A DNA stretch of 64,000 nucleotides from Terriglobales bacterium (lineage in GTDB: Bacteria > Acidobacteriota > Terriglobia > Terriglobales > Acidobacteriaceae): contig JAOAPE010000014.1 of the NCBI GenBank assembly GCA_025462725.1, positions 89,817 through 153,816 on the forward strand. Reading direction: 5' to 3'. Position 1 is the first letter of the stretch. Each line of letters starts with the position of its first letter. The notes under the pieces were generated by a model. The model worked only from the letters and a program-made list of their open reading frames with translations, was not told the origin of the DNA and ran no database searches. Below are positions 42,960 to 52,507 of the stretch, piece by piece. Both the position numbers and the translations under genes were made by a program.

Positions 42960-45701
42960 CTACTCCACGCCTGGGATCGTCGTGTTACCGAAGTACACAG
43001 CATTCAAGAGCATCCGACTGCTGCCGTCCCAGAATCCACGAAACACCGGGCTGTCTGCAAACAAAACAACAGCTCCCCTTCCCTGCATCTCGCGGATAGC
43101 ATATCCGGTCAGCGAAAGCTTCTTTTCATTCTCCGGGATGATGAATCCGCTGAGCTTCAAGTTATCTTTTGGAAAGTACACAACGTTGTCGCCTTTGTCC
43201 GTCAGTTCAAGGATTGGCGCATTCTGATCAAGCACCGCCAAACGCTCGCCCATGCCGTACGCCAGCGGATGACTATTGTCGATTTGCGCCCTCAAGATTG
43301 CGCCGGGGACTTGTTCCCGCTCCGCCATCTTCTCCTTGTCAGAGTATTTCCGCAGCTTGCGATCCAGATTCGCCTGGCGCATCTTCTCTTGCTCTTCCTT
43401 GCTCGGAGACGGCACCGACGCCTCGCTGGAAGGGCCATCGTTTGTCTTCGGCAACAGGCGCTCTTCTTCGATTCTCGCCTCATCCGCCGCACGGCCCAGC
43501 AGCCGATACGTCACGCTGCTCAGCGCGGATCTCTTCTTTGTCGCGAATACTGCACCTCCACGAATTCCAATCAGTACTCCGCCTCCGCGCACCCATTCCG
43601 CGAGCTTCGCCGATTGCCCACCGATCGCACGCGAATAGCCGCGGCCCTCGCCCTGGTCGGGTGGCAGGATGATCACGTTGTAACTGTTGAGATCCACTCC
43701 GCCAAGATTTTCAACTTTGATTGGAGTGAACGGGATCTGGTACTCCTGCTCGAACATGTGCCAGATGAACCCGTATTCCGTTGGCGACACTGGCGAATCC
43801 ATCAACACTGCTATACGTGGCTTGCGCAAGAAGCGAACCCTGTTCGATCCCAAGTCCACTCCCGATTCGCTATACGAACTGCTCACGCCGTAAACCGTCG
43901 CTCCGGCCTTCGTAGCAAGTTCACGTATTTTCGCACCCAACTGCGCGGGATTCGACTCTGCCGGCACGATCATGCTTCCCGTTGGAAACTCCCGACCGCC
44001 CTGCTTGAAAGCCTGGGTCGAAACGAACACTTTTATGTCATTCTGCAGAAGGTATCCCAACAACTTAATCGAGGATGCCGGCTCGGCTGATAAGACGTAT
44101 GCTGTAGCTTGCTCCGCGCCCGTAACTGTTCCGGCGGATACCGGCGGAGAGTTAAGCGGTTTAAGATTCGCTTTCGCTGCCGCACCTCCAACATAGCCTT
44201 CCAGCCCGGCAGCCAGTGGCATGGACCATGCAGTCACGTCATAGAAGAACGTCGCATCTAACCTCGGCTCGCGTTCTAGGAGCGCGCGCGCAAGGAAACC
44301 AAGCGGCTGCGCCGTGTCCACAACGTAGGTTCCTGCCGCAAGTTTTTTTGTCGCACTCTTCTCTCCCCAATAGTTGCTGACATTACTAACGTCGAAGTCA
44401 CTCGTTGCTTGTTGGACTTCAATGCCCTGCCTCAGCAGAATGGTCACAAACTTTTCCGCGCGCTGCGGATCGCTTCCGGGAACAATGTAGGCGTATCGCT
44501 CCGGGCTTTGCTCACCAGCGCGTATGGCGGCACGACGAAATTCGTAGTAGTCCTTCAACCGTTCAACGCCATTTACGACAGACGTATTGATCGTCGCCAA
44601 TGACGTCAGGAAATGTCGTGATGCGCGATCATGCAACGTGAGCAAACGCTGGTTGTCCGCCAGTTGCAGGGACACACTTCTCGCTGCAGCCTGCTCGTAC
44701 GTCATCCCGATGGCCCCGTTCAGCGTCGGCCATGAATCGCCAAATCCGGGATAGAACATGTCGTAGCCTTCGTGCGTGAAATATCGGAAGCCATTCTTGT
44801 CGAATGCCTGCGCGTTTCCCCGCCCGAACTTCTCGAACCACTTCTTCAATGTGGGAGTAGCAAGCGAATCGAGTATCGGCTCCGCCGGTGGAGCGAAGTA
44901 ATAGCTGCCTCCGGAGCCCATCTCGTGATAATCGACGTGCACCTGCGGGTTCCACTGCCGATACGCCACCACTCTCGCGCGCGTCTCCGCCTGTGATTGC
45001 CACGTCCAGTCGCGATTCATATCGAAGTAATAGTGGTTGTAGCGTCCGCCTGGCCAGCGTTCCTGTTGCTCCGCCGCAAACCTGTCCGACACCGGATGCG
45101 CGCCCACAACTGACTTGTATCCCTGGACAAAACGCTCGCGACCATCAGGATTCACCAGCGGATCGATCACGATCACTGCTTTGTCCAACCACTCCAATGT
45201 CTGCGGATCTTGACCTGCTGCGAGTTCGTAGCCAACTTGCATCGCCGCTTCCGAGCTCGACGCCTCGTTTCCGTGCACGTTGTAACTCAAAAACACGATC
45301 ACCGGAGTGGATGCTGCAATCTTCGCCGCATCTTCTGGAGTAGTCGTTCGCGGATCATTCAGCTTGCCGATTGCCGCCTTAATATCTGCAATTCTTGTCT
45401 TGTTCTTCGCCGACGTGATAACGACGAGGCTGAGATTGCGCCCTTCCGCTGTCTTGCCATAACGCTCCATGCTCACGCGATCGCTCGAAGCGGCAAGCTT
45501 CTCCCAATAGGTGTCGATCATGAAATACGGAGTGAATTCATCGCCTATTTTGTATCCCAGCACGCTCTCCGGCGTCGGAATTGCGGGGTTGTATTTCGCC
45601 GATGGCGCAAAGATATCTGCTTGGGCAAAAGCTGATTGCAAACACATGAAGAATGAACAAACGACGATTGCGGACACGAACAATCGGACACTGCGAAGCA
45701 T
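42960..45701 (-). CDS. secreted M14 family zinc carboxypeptidase-like protein
   Basis: The 913-residue protein has a signal peptide (LFVSAIVVCSFFMCLQSAFA). The peptidase M14 domain (about 45-330) has the zinc residues in YNVHGNEASSSEAAM (HxxE) and the third His in VHVDYHEMGSGG. The substrate segment IDPLVNPDGRERFV matches the family. The catalytic-Glu region near NGAIGMTYEQAAARS is also present. The C-terminal half contains a glutamine-amidotransferase-like fold (YNVIILPPDQGEGRGYSRAI, GGGVLIGIRGGAVFATKKR) and a charged linker rich in Glu/Lys. It would trim peptides or cell-wall material outside the cell. It is convergent with the giant repeat gene and divergent from the KdpD-like kinase. Confidence 0.92.
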   Translation of the reverse strand: MLRSVRLFVSAIVVCSFFMCLQSAFAQADIFAPSAKYNPAIPTPESVLGYKIGDEFTPYFMIDTYWEKLAASSDRVSMERYGKTAEGRNLSLVVITSAKNKTRIADIKAAIGKLNDPRTTTPEDAAKIAASTPVIVFLSYNVHGNEASSSEAAMQVGYELAAGQDPQTLEWLDKAVIVIDPLVNPDGRERFVQGYKSVVGAHPVSDRFAAEQQERWPGGRYNHYYFDMNRDWTWQSQAETRARVVAYRQWNPQVHVDYHEMGSGGSYYFAPPAEPILDSLATPTLKKWFEKFGRGNAQAFDKNGFRYFTHEGYDMFYPGFGDSWPTLNGAIGMTYEQAAARSVSLQLADNQRLLTLHDRASRHFLTSLATINTSVVNGVERLKDYYEFRRAAIRAGEQSPERYAYIVPGSDPQRAEKFVTILLRQGIEVQQATSDFDVSNVSNYWGEKSATKKLAAGTYVVDTAQPLGFLARALLEREPRLDATFFYDVTAWSMPLAAGLEGYVGGAAAKANLKPLNSPPVSAGTVTGAEQATAYVLSAEPASSIKLLGYLLQNDIKVFVSTQAFKQGGREFPTGSMIVPAESNPAQLGAKIRELATKAGATVYGVSSSYSESGVDLGSNRVRFLRKPRIAVLMDSPVSPTEYGFIWHMFEQEYQIPFTPIKVENLGGVDLNSYNVIILPPDQGEGRGYSRAIGGQSAKLAEWVRGGGVLIGIRGGAVFATKKRSALSSVTYRLLGRAADEARIEEERLLPKTNDGPSSEASVPSPSKEEQEKMRQANLDRKLRKYSDKEKMAEREQVPGAILRAQIDNSHPLAYGMGERLAVLDQNAPILELTDKGDNVVYFPKDNLKLSGFIIPENEKKLSLTGYAIREMQGRGAVVLFADSPVFRGFWDGSSRMLLNAVYFGNTTIPGVE

Positions 45702-45798
45702 GAACGAACCTCAGATTGAAGTTGGAAGCAGGAAAGGTTAACACAACGCGAGTTGCGGAATCGCCCGTTAAACTCCTGCAGGCGTACAATTTCTGCGA

Positions 45799-46911
45799 AT
45801 GTCAAAGAGGGCTGCCGGATACATCTACGCCTCGCTTCTGGTATCAGGCACCGTTGCCTCTCTGCTTGCTTTCCGGTCGCATGCCAATCTCACAACAGTC
45901 GCACTGGCGATGGTTCTCGTCACGATGTTTTGTGCTTTGCTATGGCGCAGCGGACCCGCGCTTTGGGCCTCGGTAGCTCAGGTTCTTTGTCTCAACTATT
46001 TTTTTATTCCTCCTTACCGCACCTTCACCATTGCGGATCCCGCAAACTGGATCGCATTCTCCGCATTTGTGATCACTGCGATCGTTGTAGGACAACTCTC
46101 CGCGCGCGCTGAATTGCGCGCCGAGCAGGCCGAGAACCGCCGCTTGGAAATTGAATCCTTATATGATGAACTCAAGAAAGCCACGGACGAAGCAGAGGAA
46201 GCCGAGCTCCTCCGTCGCAGCGAGGCCCTTAAAAGCGCACTGCTCGATGCAGTCACTCATGACTTGCGTACTCCCCTCACTTCGATCAAAGCATCTGTGA
46301 CCACACTTCTTTCCGAGACCGACGACGCTTCGCTTCGGGAATTGCTCGAAGTCATTAATGAAGAGTCCGACCGCCTCAATCATTTTATTCAGGGCATGAT
46401 GGACCTGGCGCGCCTTGAGAGTGGAAATTTACGCCTCACGCAATCAACAACCGCAATAGCGGACATCGTCGAATCTGCGCTGCTGCGTGCTGAAGTCGCC
46501 TTGAGTAAACATAAGGTGGAGGTCAGTCTGCAGGAGGGCCTACCAAACCTGAATCTGGATTCGCACGCAATCTCTGAAGTGCTCTATTCGCTTCTTGAGA
46601 ATGCGGCGAAGTATTCACCCCCCGGGACTTTCATCCGCGTAACGGCGTCGCTAAACGGCACTAGCATCAAGTTTGAAGTCGAAGACCAGGGACCGGGCAT
46701 TCCATCCGCCCTTCATCAGAAAGTATTTGAAAAGTTTTTCCGCGCACATGGATCATCTCACGCCCGTCCCGGCTTTGGGTTAGGCTTGTCCATAGCCAAG
46801 GGCATTGTGGAAGCCCACAGTGGCAGCATCTGGATCGAACAGGGTAAGGATTCAACCGGCACGCGAATAATATTTTCACTGCCGGTACAAAGCCCGCCTC
46901 AATATGAGTGA
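45799..46911 (+). CDS. KdpD-like sensor histidine kinase lacking the N-terminal KdpD/USP domains
   Basis: The 370-residue kinase has four membrane helices in the first 100 residues of the DUF4118 type (LNYFFIPPYRTFTIADPANW). A HisKA domain with His154 in AVTHDLRTPLTSI and a HATPase (N box ENAAKYSPPG, G1 DQGPGIP, G2 GFGLGLSI) follow. This is the C-terminal half of KdpD only; the universal-stress/KdpD sensor part is missing. The next gene, overlapping by eight bases, encodes the KdpE-like regulator. KdpDE normally control the high-affinity K+ pump KdpFABC, which is absent here. A role in potassium or turgor sensing is an inference. Confidence 0.9.
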   Translation: MSKRAAGYIYASLLVSGTVASLLAFRSHANLTTVALAMVLVTMFCALLWRSGPALWASVAQVLCLNYFFIPPYRTFTIADPANWIAFSAFVITAIVVGQLSARAELRAEQAENRRLEIESLYDELKKATDEAEEAELLRRSEALKSALLDAVTHDLRTPLTSIKASVTTLLSETDDASLRELLEVINEESDRLNHFIQGMMDLARLESGNLRLTQSTTAIADIVESALLRAEVALSKHKVEVSLQEGLPNLNLDSHAISEVLYSLLENAAKYSPPGTFIRVTASLNGTSIKFEVEDQGPGIPSALHQKVFEKFFRAHGSSHARPGFGLGLSIAKGIVEAHSGSIWIEQGKDSTGTRIIFSLPVQSPPQYE

Positions 46912-47602
46912 AGCTAAAGACAAAATCCTGGTGGTGGACGACGAGCCGCAGATCGGCAAAGTCCTGCGCCGAGGCTTGCAAGCTCGCGGATTCGATGTTC
47001 GTGTCGCCCCGGATGGCGAGAGCGCGCTCGACATCTTCACCATCTGGCAACCTGATCTTGTCATCTCCGATCTCGCAATGCCGAACCTCGACGGACTTGG
47101 CCTTTGCAGCCGGATCAGAAAAGCATCGCGCGTCCCGATCATCGTGTTGTCCGTGAAAGGAGAAGAGAGCACTAAGGTGGAAGCACTGGATTCAGGCGCT
47201 GACGATTACGTCATCAAGCCTTTTGGCATGGATGAACTCCTCGCCCGTGTTCGTGCGCTCCTTCGACGAAGCGCAAACACCGCGCAAGAACCTGAAGCCC
47301 GTATGGAAGCGGGTGACTTTCAGATTGATCCAAAAACGCGCGCCGTTCTCGTCAGAGGATCTGAAGTGCGCCTCACTCCGAAGGAGTATGACCTTCTCCT
47401 CTTCTTTCTTTCCCGCCACAGCACAGTCCTGACGCACAAAACAATCTTGCAAACTGTTTGGGGTGCAAACAGCATCAACCAGCACGAATACCTGCGAGTT
47501 TTCGTCGGACAACTGCGCAAAAAGATCGAAGCCGATCCAGCGGCTCCGCGCTATCTACGCACTGAGCCTTGGATCGGATACCGCTTCGAGCCCGGCCTTT
47601 AG
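46904..47602 (+). CDS. KdpE-like OmpR-family response regulator
   Basis: The 232-residue regulator has a receiver with VVDDEPQIGKV, phosphoacceptor Asp56 in LVISDLAMPNLDG, and DDYVIKPFGMDEL. Its winged-helix C domain has RLTPKEYDLLLFFLSRHSTV and the recognition-helix stretch HEYLRVFVGQLRKKIEADP. The N-QHEYLRVFVGQLRKKIE sequence is characteristic of KdpE. It overlaps the kinase gene by eight bases. Target genes could include the porin encoded 66 bases downstream. No kdpFABC operon is seen within 60 kb, so targets elsewhere are possible. Confidence 0.92.
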   Translation: MSEAKDKILVVDDEPQIGKVLRRGLQARGFDVRVAPDGESALDIFTIWQPDLVISDLAMPNLDGLGLCSRIRKASRVPIIVLSVKGEESTKVEALDSGADDYVIKPFGMDELLARVRALLRRSANTAQEPEARMEAGDFQIDPKTRAVLVRGSEVRLTPKEYDLLLFFLSRHSTVLTHKTILQTVWGANSINQHEYLRVFVGQLRKKIEADPAAPRYLRTEPWIGYRFEPGL

Positions 47603-47668
47603 CGTCTTTGTAATCTTCTTCCACTTCCTTATCAACTGCTTACGCAAATCTTTCCTATTCTTGAATGG

Positions 47669-48994
47669 TTGAAAAGCTCTGGAACAATCAGCGAGTACTT
47701 GTGTCGCCTTGCCGGGACTTCATTAGCCTTTCTGATCATGGCTTCAGTCCTCCCTGAAATCCTGCTCGCACAGCAAAATCAAGAAGCACAGCAGGATCCA
47801 TCTTCTATTTCTACTGCGACTGCACTGAAGGAACTGGCAGCGATGCGCGCCCGCATCGAACAGCTTGAGGCGGAGTTGAAGAAACGGGATGCTAATTCTG
47901 CCCCCCCAGTCCCCGGCCAATCTGCGGCTCTCGTAACCGAAAAGACCGATCCTCCTGCCGAGCACAAGAAACCAGAGCCCTTCGAATTTGCTGATTTCAC
48001 ATGGCTCAACGGCAACAGCAGGCAGAAGTATTCAGTGCTCGACTCCAAGGTGTTCACAGGCGAGTTCCGCGTGGATACCTCCTACATATACGACTTCAAT
48101 CATCCTCAAGATCACACGCTTGGCGGCACATCTGAGAGTGGACGCACAAACGAAGTGCAAGTGCAGCAGCTAGGCATAGGCGGTGACTTCCACTACAACA
48201 ACGCTCGCGGCAGACTCATGACGCAATTCGGTATGTACTCCACCATGACTCCGCGCAATGACGCCAGCCCTGCGCGCGGACAATGGAACCTCGCCGACGC
48301 CTACCGCTCTCTCTCAGAAGCTTATGGCGGATATCACCTCAATGCGCTGCACGGGATAAATGTTGATGCTGGAATATTCATGTCGTACGTCGGCCTGTTC
48401 AGTTATTACAACTTCGATAACTGGGCCTATCAGCCGTCGTATGTATCGTCGAATACCCCATGGTTCTTCAACGGCGTTCGCGTCCAGATTTTTCCCACTG
48501 AGAAATTGAAGATAGAGCCGTGGTTCGTAAACGGATGGCAATCCTACGGTGTCTTCAACAAGCGACCCGGACTAGGCGCACAGGTCCTGTGGCGGCCCAA
48601 CGGTTCACTCTCGATCCTCTCGAACAACTACGGCATTGGACGCGACACGCTCGGGGTTTCCACCCGCACTCGCTGGCACACCGATAACAGTATTCAGATC
48701 AGGATAAATGGTGCACCGGCATTCTCCTGCACGCCATACTTCAGTGCGAGTCCGGGCGATCCCTTCAAGGCATGGGACGCGTCGTCCACATTCGACTACA
48801 TGCCCACCCAATTCACTACGTTCCGCTTCGAATTCAATCACCGCGCAGCTAACGTTCCTTATTTCGTCGGAGGCGGCGGCATTACTCCGCCGGGCGGAGA
48901 CACCGGCGCTCCCGGATCGCTCGTACCCGGTCTTGCTCCAGACTTGCGCAAGCGGGAAAACCGATTCAACCTCGCTGTGCTCGTGAAATTCTGA
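47669..48994 (+). CDS. outer-membrane beta-barrel porin (bbp2/OmpL-like)
   Basis: The 441-residue protein begins with a signal-type segment (CRLAGTSLAFLIMASVLP) and a coiled segment (LAAMRARIEQLEAELKKRD, about 54-72). A beta-barrel of alternating aromatic strands follows, such as FTGEFRVDTSYIYDFNH and GGYHLNALHGINVDAGIFMS. The last residue is Phe (LAVLVKF), the outer-membrane assembly signal. The putative beta-barrel porin-2 family has this layout. TTG at 47669 opens the frame; no ATG precedes it in frame, and the ATG within the signal region (MASVLPEI) would cut it short. It follows the KdpD/KdpE-like pair, which may regulate it. Confidence 0.8.
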   Translation: MKSSGTISEYLCRLAGTSLAFLIMASVLPEILLAQQNQEAQQDPSSISTATALKELAAMRARIEQLEAELKKRDANSAPPVPGQSAALVTEKTDPPAEHKKPEPFEFADFTWLNGNSRQKYSVLDSKVFTGEFRVDTSYIYDFNHPQDHTLGGTSESGRTNEVQVQQLGIGGDFHYNNARGRLMTQFGMYSTMTPRNDASPARGQWNLADAYRSLSEAYGGYHLNALHGINVDAGIFMSYVGLFSYYNFDNWAYQPSYVSSNTPWFFNGVRVQIFPTEKLKIEPWFVNGWQSYGVFNKRPGLGAQVLWRPNGSLSILSNNYGIGRDTLGVSTRTRWHTDNSIQIRINGAPAFSCTPYFSASPGDPFKAWDASSTFDYMPTQFTTFRFEFNHRAANVPYFVGGGGITPPGGDTGAPGSLVPGLAPDLRKRENRFNLAVLVKF

Positions 48995-49046
48995 GCGGAG
49001 TCGAGTTGTCCTTACTGTCAATTAGCGAACTCTTTACAACTTCCTT

Positions 49047-49283
49047 ATGCGTTTCGAAATTAGTGTGTCCATAGGACTCTTTATGGCAACCTTATTTCTT
49101 TCACTCTTAACGAAGTTCTTGGTTTTTATTTTCCTTGCGGGAATCGTCGGCTCCGCTATTGTTGTGATCGTCACCTTCATTGAAGATGGACAACTACTCC
49201 TGGAACGGGACGAAGCACCGATCGGGAATGTCATTGAACATGCTGATTTTTCGCAGGTCACCGCAGCCCACGTCGGCGATTAG
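49047..49283 (+). CDS. small membrane protein, function unknown
   Basis: A 78-residue protein with two predicted helices (VSIGLFMATLFLSLLTKFLV and FIFLAGIVGSAIVVIVTFIE, partly continuous) and an acidic hydrophilic tail (about 50-78). I do not recognise a family. It is encoded 52 bases after the porin on the same strand. No charged residue lies in the helices apart from one Lys. It could be a subunit or regulator of a membrane complex, but this is guesswork. A start slightly downstream is possible. Confidence 0.45.
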   Translation: MRFEISVSIGLFMATLFLSLLTKFLVFIFLAGIVGSAIVVIVTFIEDGQLLLERDEAPIGNVIEHADFSQVTAAHVGD

Positions 49284-49341
49284 CCAGTAACCGAAATAAT
49301 AGGCATCTAAGCTGCACCCTCGCCCATCCAAACCCAGAGAA

Positions 49342-49953
49342 ATGCATCCGCTCTCGGTTAGAAATCGTCCCCCGCTTGTCGCAGTATTTTGTATGCTGCT
49401 CTTATTGGGTGGATGCAGTGACTTCTTTGTTCCACTCGACGCGCTCGTCTCAATCTCGATCGCTCCAAATAATTCAACGATTCAGCCCGGCAAAACCCAA
49501 CAATTCACCGCTACGGGCAAACTTGGCGACGGCACCACCCGCGACGTCACCTCCGAAGCGACATGGACCTCTTCGACCCCGGGGACCGCAACGATCACCT
49601 CAGCTGGACTGGCGACCGCGGTTGCCGTGGGATCAACCACGATTACAGCAGCCTCGGGCGGCGTGACGGGTACCACCACTCTTACTGTATCCACTCAGAC
49701 CGTTGTCTCCATCGCGATCACGCCAACAAATCCCACGGTCAACGTCGGCCAGACGCAACAATTTACAGCGACGGCGACCATGTCAGACAACACCACCAGC
49801 GATGTGACCAGCACTGTTGTCTGGAGTTCGAGTAATCCGGCAATCGCGAGCGTTTCAGCTGCCGGCGTCGCCACCGCGCTGACACCCGGCACGACAACGA
49901 TCACAGCTACTAGCGGCAGCATCACTAATTCCACAAGCTTGACGGTGTTCTAG
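49342..49953 (+). CDS. lipoprotein with two Big_2 (bacterial Ig-like) domains
   Basis: The 203-residue protein has a lipoprotein signal (VAVFCMLLLLGGC), Cys at about 25, and two tandem Big_2 domains: SISIAPNNSTIQPGKTQQFT (about 37-56) and SIAITPTNPTVNVGQTQQFT (about 121-140). Each domain has the SxxPAxAtVsxaGvaTAvapGTtTItA pattern. They carry the usual strand spacing and few charged residues. Big_2 domains occur in surface adhesins and cell-wall proteins. This is only two domains, so it may be a minimal anchor or a binding protein. The DNA of the two domains is not near-identical. Confidence 0.9.
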   Translation: MHPLSVRNRPPLVAVFCMLLLLGGCSDFFVPLDALVSISIAPNNSTIQPGKTQQFTATGKLGDGTTRDVTSEATWTSSTPGTATITSAGLATAVAVGSTTITAASGGVTGTTTLTVSTQTVVSIAITPTNPTVNVGQTQQFTATATMSDNTTSDVTSTVVWSSSNPAIASVSAAGVATALTPGTTTITATSGSITNSTSLTVF

Positions 49954-50021
49954 AGCGAGAACTCCCGCGTCAAGCATTTCCGGTTGTGTTACTTTGAAGC
50001 TAACAACTCCAAAGGTGAACG

Positions 50022-50450
50022 ATGCCGAACGAATTGGAATATCTGCTCGCCAATGACAAGCAGCTACTCGCCAGCAAATCCAGCCGCATAGTTTTTCAAA
50101 AAGACCAGGTCATCATCAGGGAAGGTGCACCGAGTAAGGCGGTGTACTTTCTGCGTGAAGGTGCTGCCCGCGTATACCGCTCCGGGATGTCTCCTGACTC
50201 ACGCCTTGCCACCCTCACAGCGGGCGACGTATTTGGAGAGATGGCTTTCCTTGAGGGCGTACCCGCAAGTGCCTCAGTCATCGCGGACGGCACAGTCACA
50301 GTAGACGCTATCGAAACACCCACATTGCATTCCGTTTTCGAAACCTTCCCTCATCTGGGAGCGCGATTTTTCCGCTCTGTAGCGGTTCTGCTTTCACGCC
50401 GGTTGCGCGAGACCTCAAAGCAGTTGTCCCAGGCACGTCCAGCGAAGTAG
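50022..50450 (+). CDS. cyclic-nucleotide-binding (Crp effector) domain protein
   Basis: The 142-residue protein is one CNB domain with no DNA-binding or channel part. The family core is IVFQKDQVIIREGAPSKAVY (about 23-42), FLREGAARVYRSG and GDVFGEMAFLEGVPASASVI (about 69-88), followed by a C-terminal helix (FPHLGARFFRSVAVLLSRRL). The FGEMAFLxGxxxxA cassette is that of cNMP-binding pockets, with the small residue and Arg expected near the phosphate replaced by VPASAS. The lack of a helix-turn-helix means it acts by protein contact. It is flanked by unrelated genes. Confidence 0.88.
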   Translation: MPNELEYLLANDKQLLASKSSRIVFQKDQVIIREGAPSKAVYFLREGAARVYRSGMSPDSRLATLTAGDVFGEMAFLEGVPASASVIADGTVTVDAIETPTLHSVFETFPHLGARFFRSVAVLLSRRLRETSKQLSQARPAK

Positions 50451-50629
50451 TGCGACCCAAATTGGAAAAATAGCATCCCTCCGGTATCAAACAAACTCGG
50501 CAATCTTCAACACCCATTTATGCAAACCGAATCCTGTGGTCGTCTTCGTTGCGACGCATCGCCTCGATGTACGGCGCGCTACGGTCTATCTTTGCTCCGG
50601 CACTAACGTTAAACCATGGGTTCCGTCGC

Positions 50630-52060
50630 CTAATTACGATCGAAGAGAGCCGATTGATCGCTGGTTGAAAGCTTTCCCGCAAGGGCTTGTATCTGCGCAA
50701 TGTACTTGTCAGCGTCAAATTTCTTGCGCGCAGCCGTACCCGACATCCAGCGAATGGTTCCGAAGATGGGACGTTCGAACCATGGGCGGTCGAACTTGCC
50801 GCCTATCGCCCAGGCTACTCCCGCGTAGCCATTGGGATCGCGACCATCAAGAAAGTACTTGTCGTTGAGGTAGAGCGCGATTTGGTAGGCCACGGCTGGC
50901 GAGCGACTCCACTCCAGGATTTTTTTTGCCCAGTACATACGAAGATAGTTGTGCATCCATCCGGCATGCAGCATCTGCAGCTGTGCGGCGTTCCAAAGCT
51001 CGTCATGAGTCTGGGCGGATTCGAGCTGGTTGCGCGTATAGAGGACGGTCCTCGGATCCGCGGTGTGTGTGGTTAGCGTCTTGCGTGACCACTCCGGACC
51101 GCTCTCAATGGAGTCATAGAGTGGATTGAAGTGGACGAAGTTGATGGCCAGCTCGCGCCAGGTCAGAAACTGGTTTATGTAGTCGTCCTTGGCCGCCTGA
51201 GGTGCCTCCGCCTTATTGACGGCGTGCAACACGGTGTGCGGGCCGATGTGTCCGAAGTGCAAGTAGGGCGACAGGCGCGAAGTGCCGTCGATTTCGGGCT
51301 TACCGTGATTGAGAGGATAGTGCACGAGCTTACGGTGCACGAACTCGTCGAGCAGGCGCAGGGCCTCGCTAGTCCCGCCGCGAAATGAATCGACGGGTTT
51401 TACAGATCGATCAAGGTCCTTCCAGCCCTCGGTTATGTCAATGGACCCGTCCTCAGGTAGCTCTGCGAGCCCGCGTGGCATTTGCCATTCGAACTTCGCC
51501 TTGGGATTGCCAGCCAGCGGGAGGAACTGCTCTACCCACTGATGCAATCTCGGGCGAATGGTACGTGCAGCATACTGTTCCTTCTCCAATAACTTCGACG
51601 GGACAATCACGTCGGCATCGACGGTCCAAAACGGCACGCCGAGCTTCTTTGCCGCCACCTCACGCCATTGGCGGGGCTCACGAATCGGGTTCTCGTCGCC
51701 AATGACCAGCGATGCCTTTACCTCATGGCTGAACCGTACAAGCGAGTGTTCGGGATAACGCCGCAGCACAAACCCGATGCCGCGTTGGCGGGCGGACTTC
51801 GCGATGTCAGGGATGCCTTGCGCGAGAAACGCATAGTGGCGCAGGTTGGCATGGGGATAGAAGGGCACCGGCGCGAAGAAGATGACGACAGGTTGGTGAA
51901 GTGCATTTGCGGCCTCAACGGCGAGGTCGAGAGCTGGATTGTCGATGGCGCGCTGGGCTCGCTGCATCCAGTAGACGACACAGCTGCCGTTGGGATCGGG
52001 ATCACCCCGGCTGCGGACGGTGATCCGGGCATTGATGGGGAGCGAGTCGAATTTAGTCAT
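50630..52060 (-). CDS. class II CPD photolyase (deoxyribodipyrimidine photolyase)
   Basis: A 476-residue photolyase. The class II family marks are CVVYWMQRAQRAIDNPALDL (about 27-46), VIFFAPVPFYPHANLRHYAF, the FAD-binding C half with LSPYLHFGHIGPHTVLHAVN (about 262-281), LQMLHAGWMHNYLRMYWAKK, and the core DGRDPNGYAGVAWAIGGKFD (about 413-432). The enzyme uses blue light and reduced FAD to split cyclobutane pyrimidine dimers in DNA. It lies alone. The start ATG 52060 is close to the conserved N terminus. Sixty bases upstream a short frame (52066-52248) is open, but I reject it as a gene. Confidence 0.92.
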   Translation of the reverse strand: MTKFDSLPINARITVRSRGDPDPNGSCVVYWMQRAQRAIDNPALDLAVEAANALHQPVVIFFAPVPFYPHANLRHYAFLAQGIPDIAKSARQRGIGFVLRRYPEHSLVRFSHEVKASLVIGDENPIREPRQWREVAAKKLGVPFWTVDADVIVPSKLLEKEQYAARTIRPRLHQWVEQFLPLAGNPKAKFEWQMPRGLAELPEDGSIDITEGWKDLDRSVKPVDSFRGGTSEALRLLDEFVHRKLVHYPLNHGKPEIDGTSRLSPYLHFGHIGPHTVLHAVNKAEAPQAAKDDYINQFLTWRELAINFVHFNPLYDSIESGPEWSRKTLTTHTADPRTVLYTRNQLESAQTHDELWNAAQLQMLHAGWMHNYLRMYWAKKILEWSRSPAVAYQIALYLNDKYFLDGRDPNGYAGVAWAIGGKFDRPWFERPIFGTIRWMSGTAARKKFDADKYIAQIQALAGKLSTSDQSALFDRN

Positions 52061-52284
52061 AAAACATGAACGAGTTGGGCACGCGCGTATATTGCGTGAA
52101 TATTCGCTGGCCGTTTAAGCAACCCGATGTTGGATGCCGTCGACTTGGAAAGAAGTTCAACAAGTCGCAGATGCCCCGAAAAACACTTGCTTGCCGCAGC
52201 AGCAGAATAAGGAAGGGTCCTTCAAAGAAACACCATAGTAAAATCTAGAAGGGGTGGAGGCTATTGCTGAGTATTTAATAAGAA

Positions 52285-52361
<77 letters not shown>

Positions 52362-52507
52362 TGCCGTAGAACGCATGCGCCCAGGGCGGGTGCACACATT
52401 TAATTTATCACGAGCGCACAGCCTCCGCAATTCAGGTTGGCCGTCGCGCCCCAACGCCCTCCCACTCTGCTGTATCCTTTATCCATCTCAAATCTGAGGT
52501 TTTCGCA

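Noticed and set aside
42930..44090. A 386-residue open frame on the plus strand inside the M14 peptidase gene
   Set aside because: It is antisense to a peptidase gene with clear signal peptide, zinc motifs and family blocks. The translation is arginine- and histidine-rich, low in any domain pattern, as expected for a shadow.
52066..52248. A 60-residue frame between the photolyase gene and tRNA-Asn
   Set aside because: Lys/Arg-rich with no recognisable fold and no ribosome binding site; more likely non-coding.
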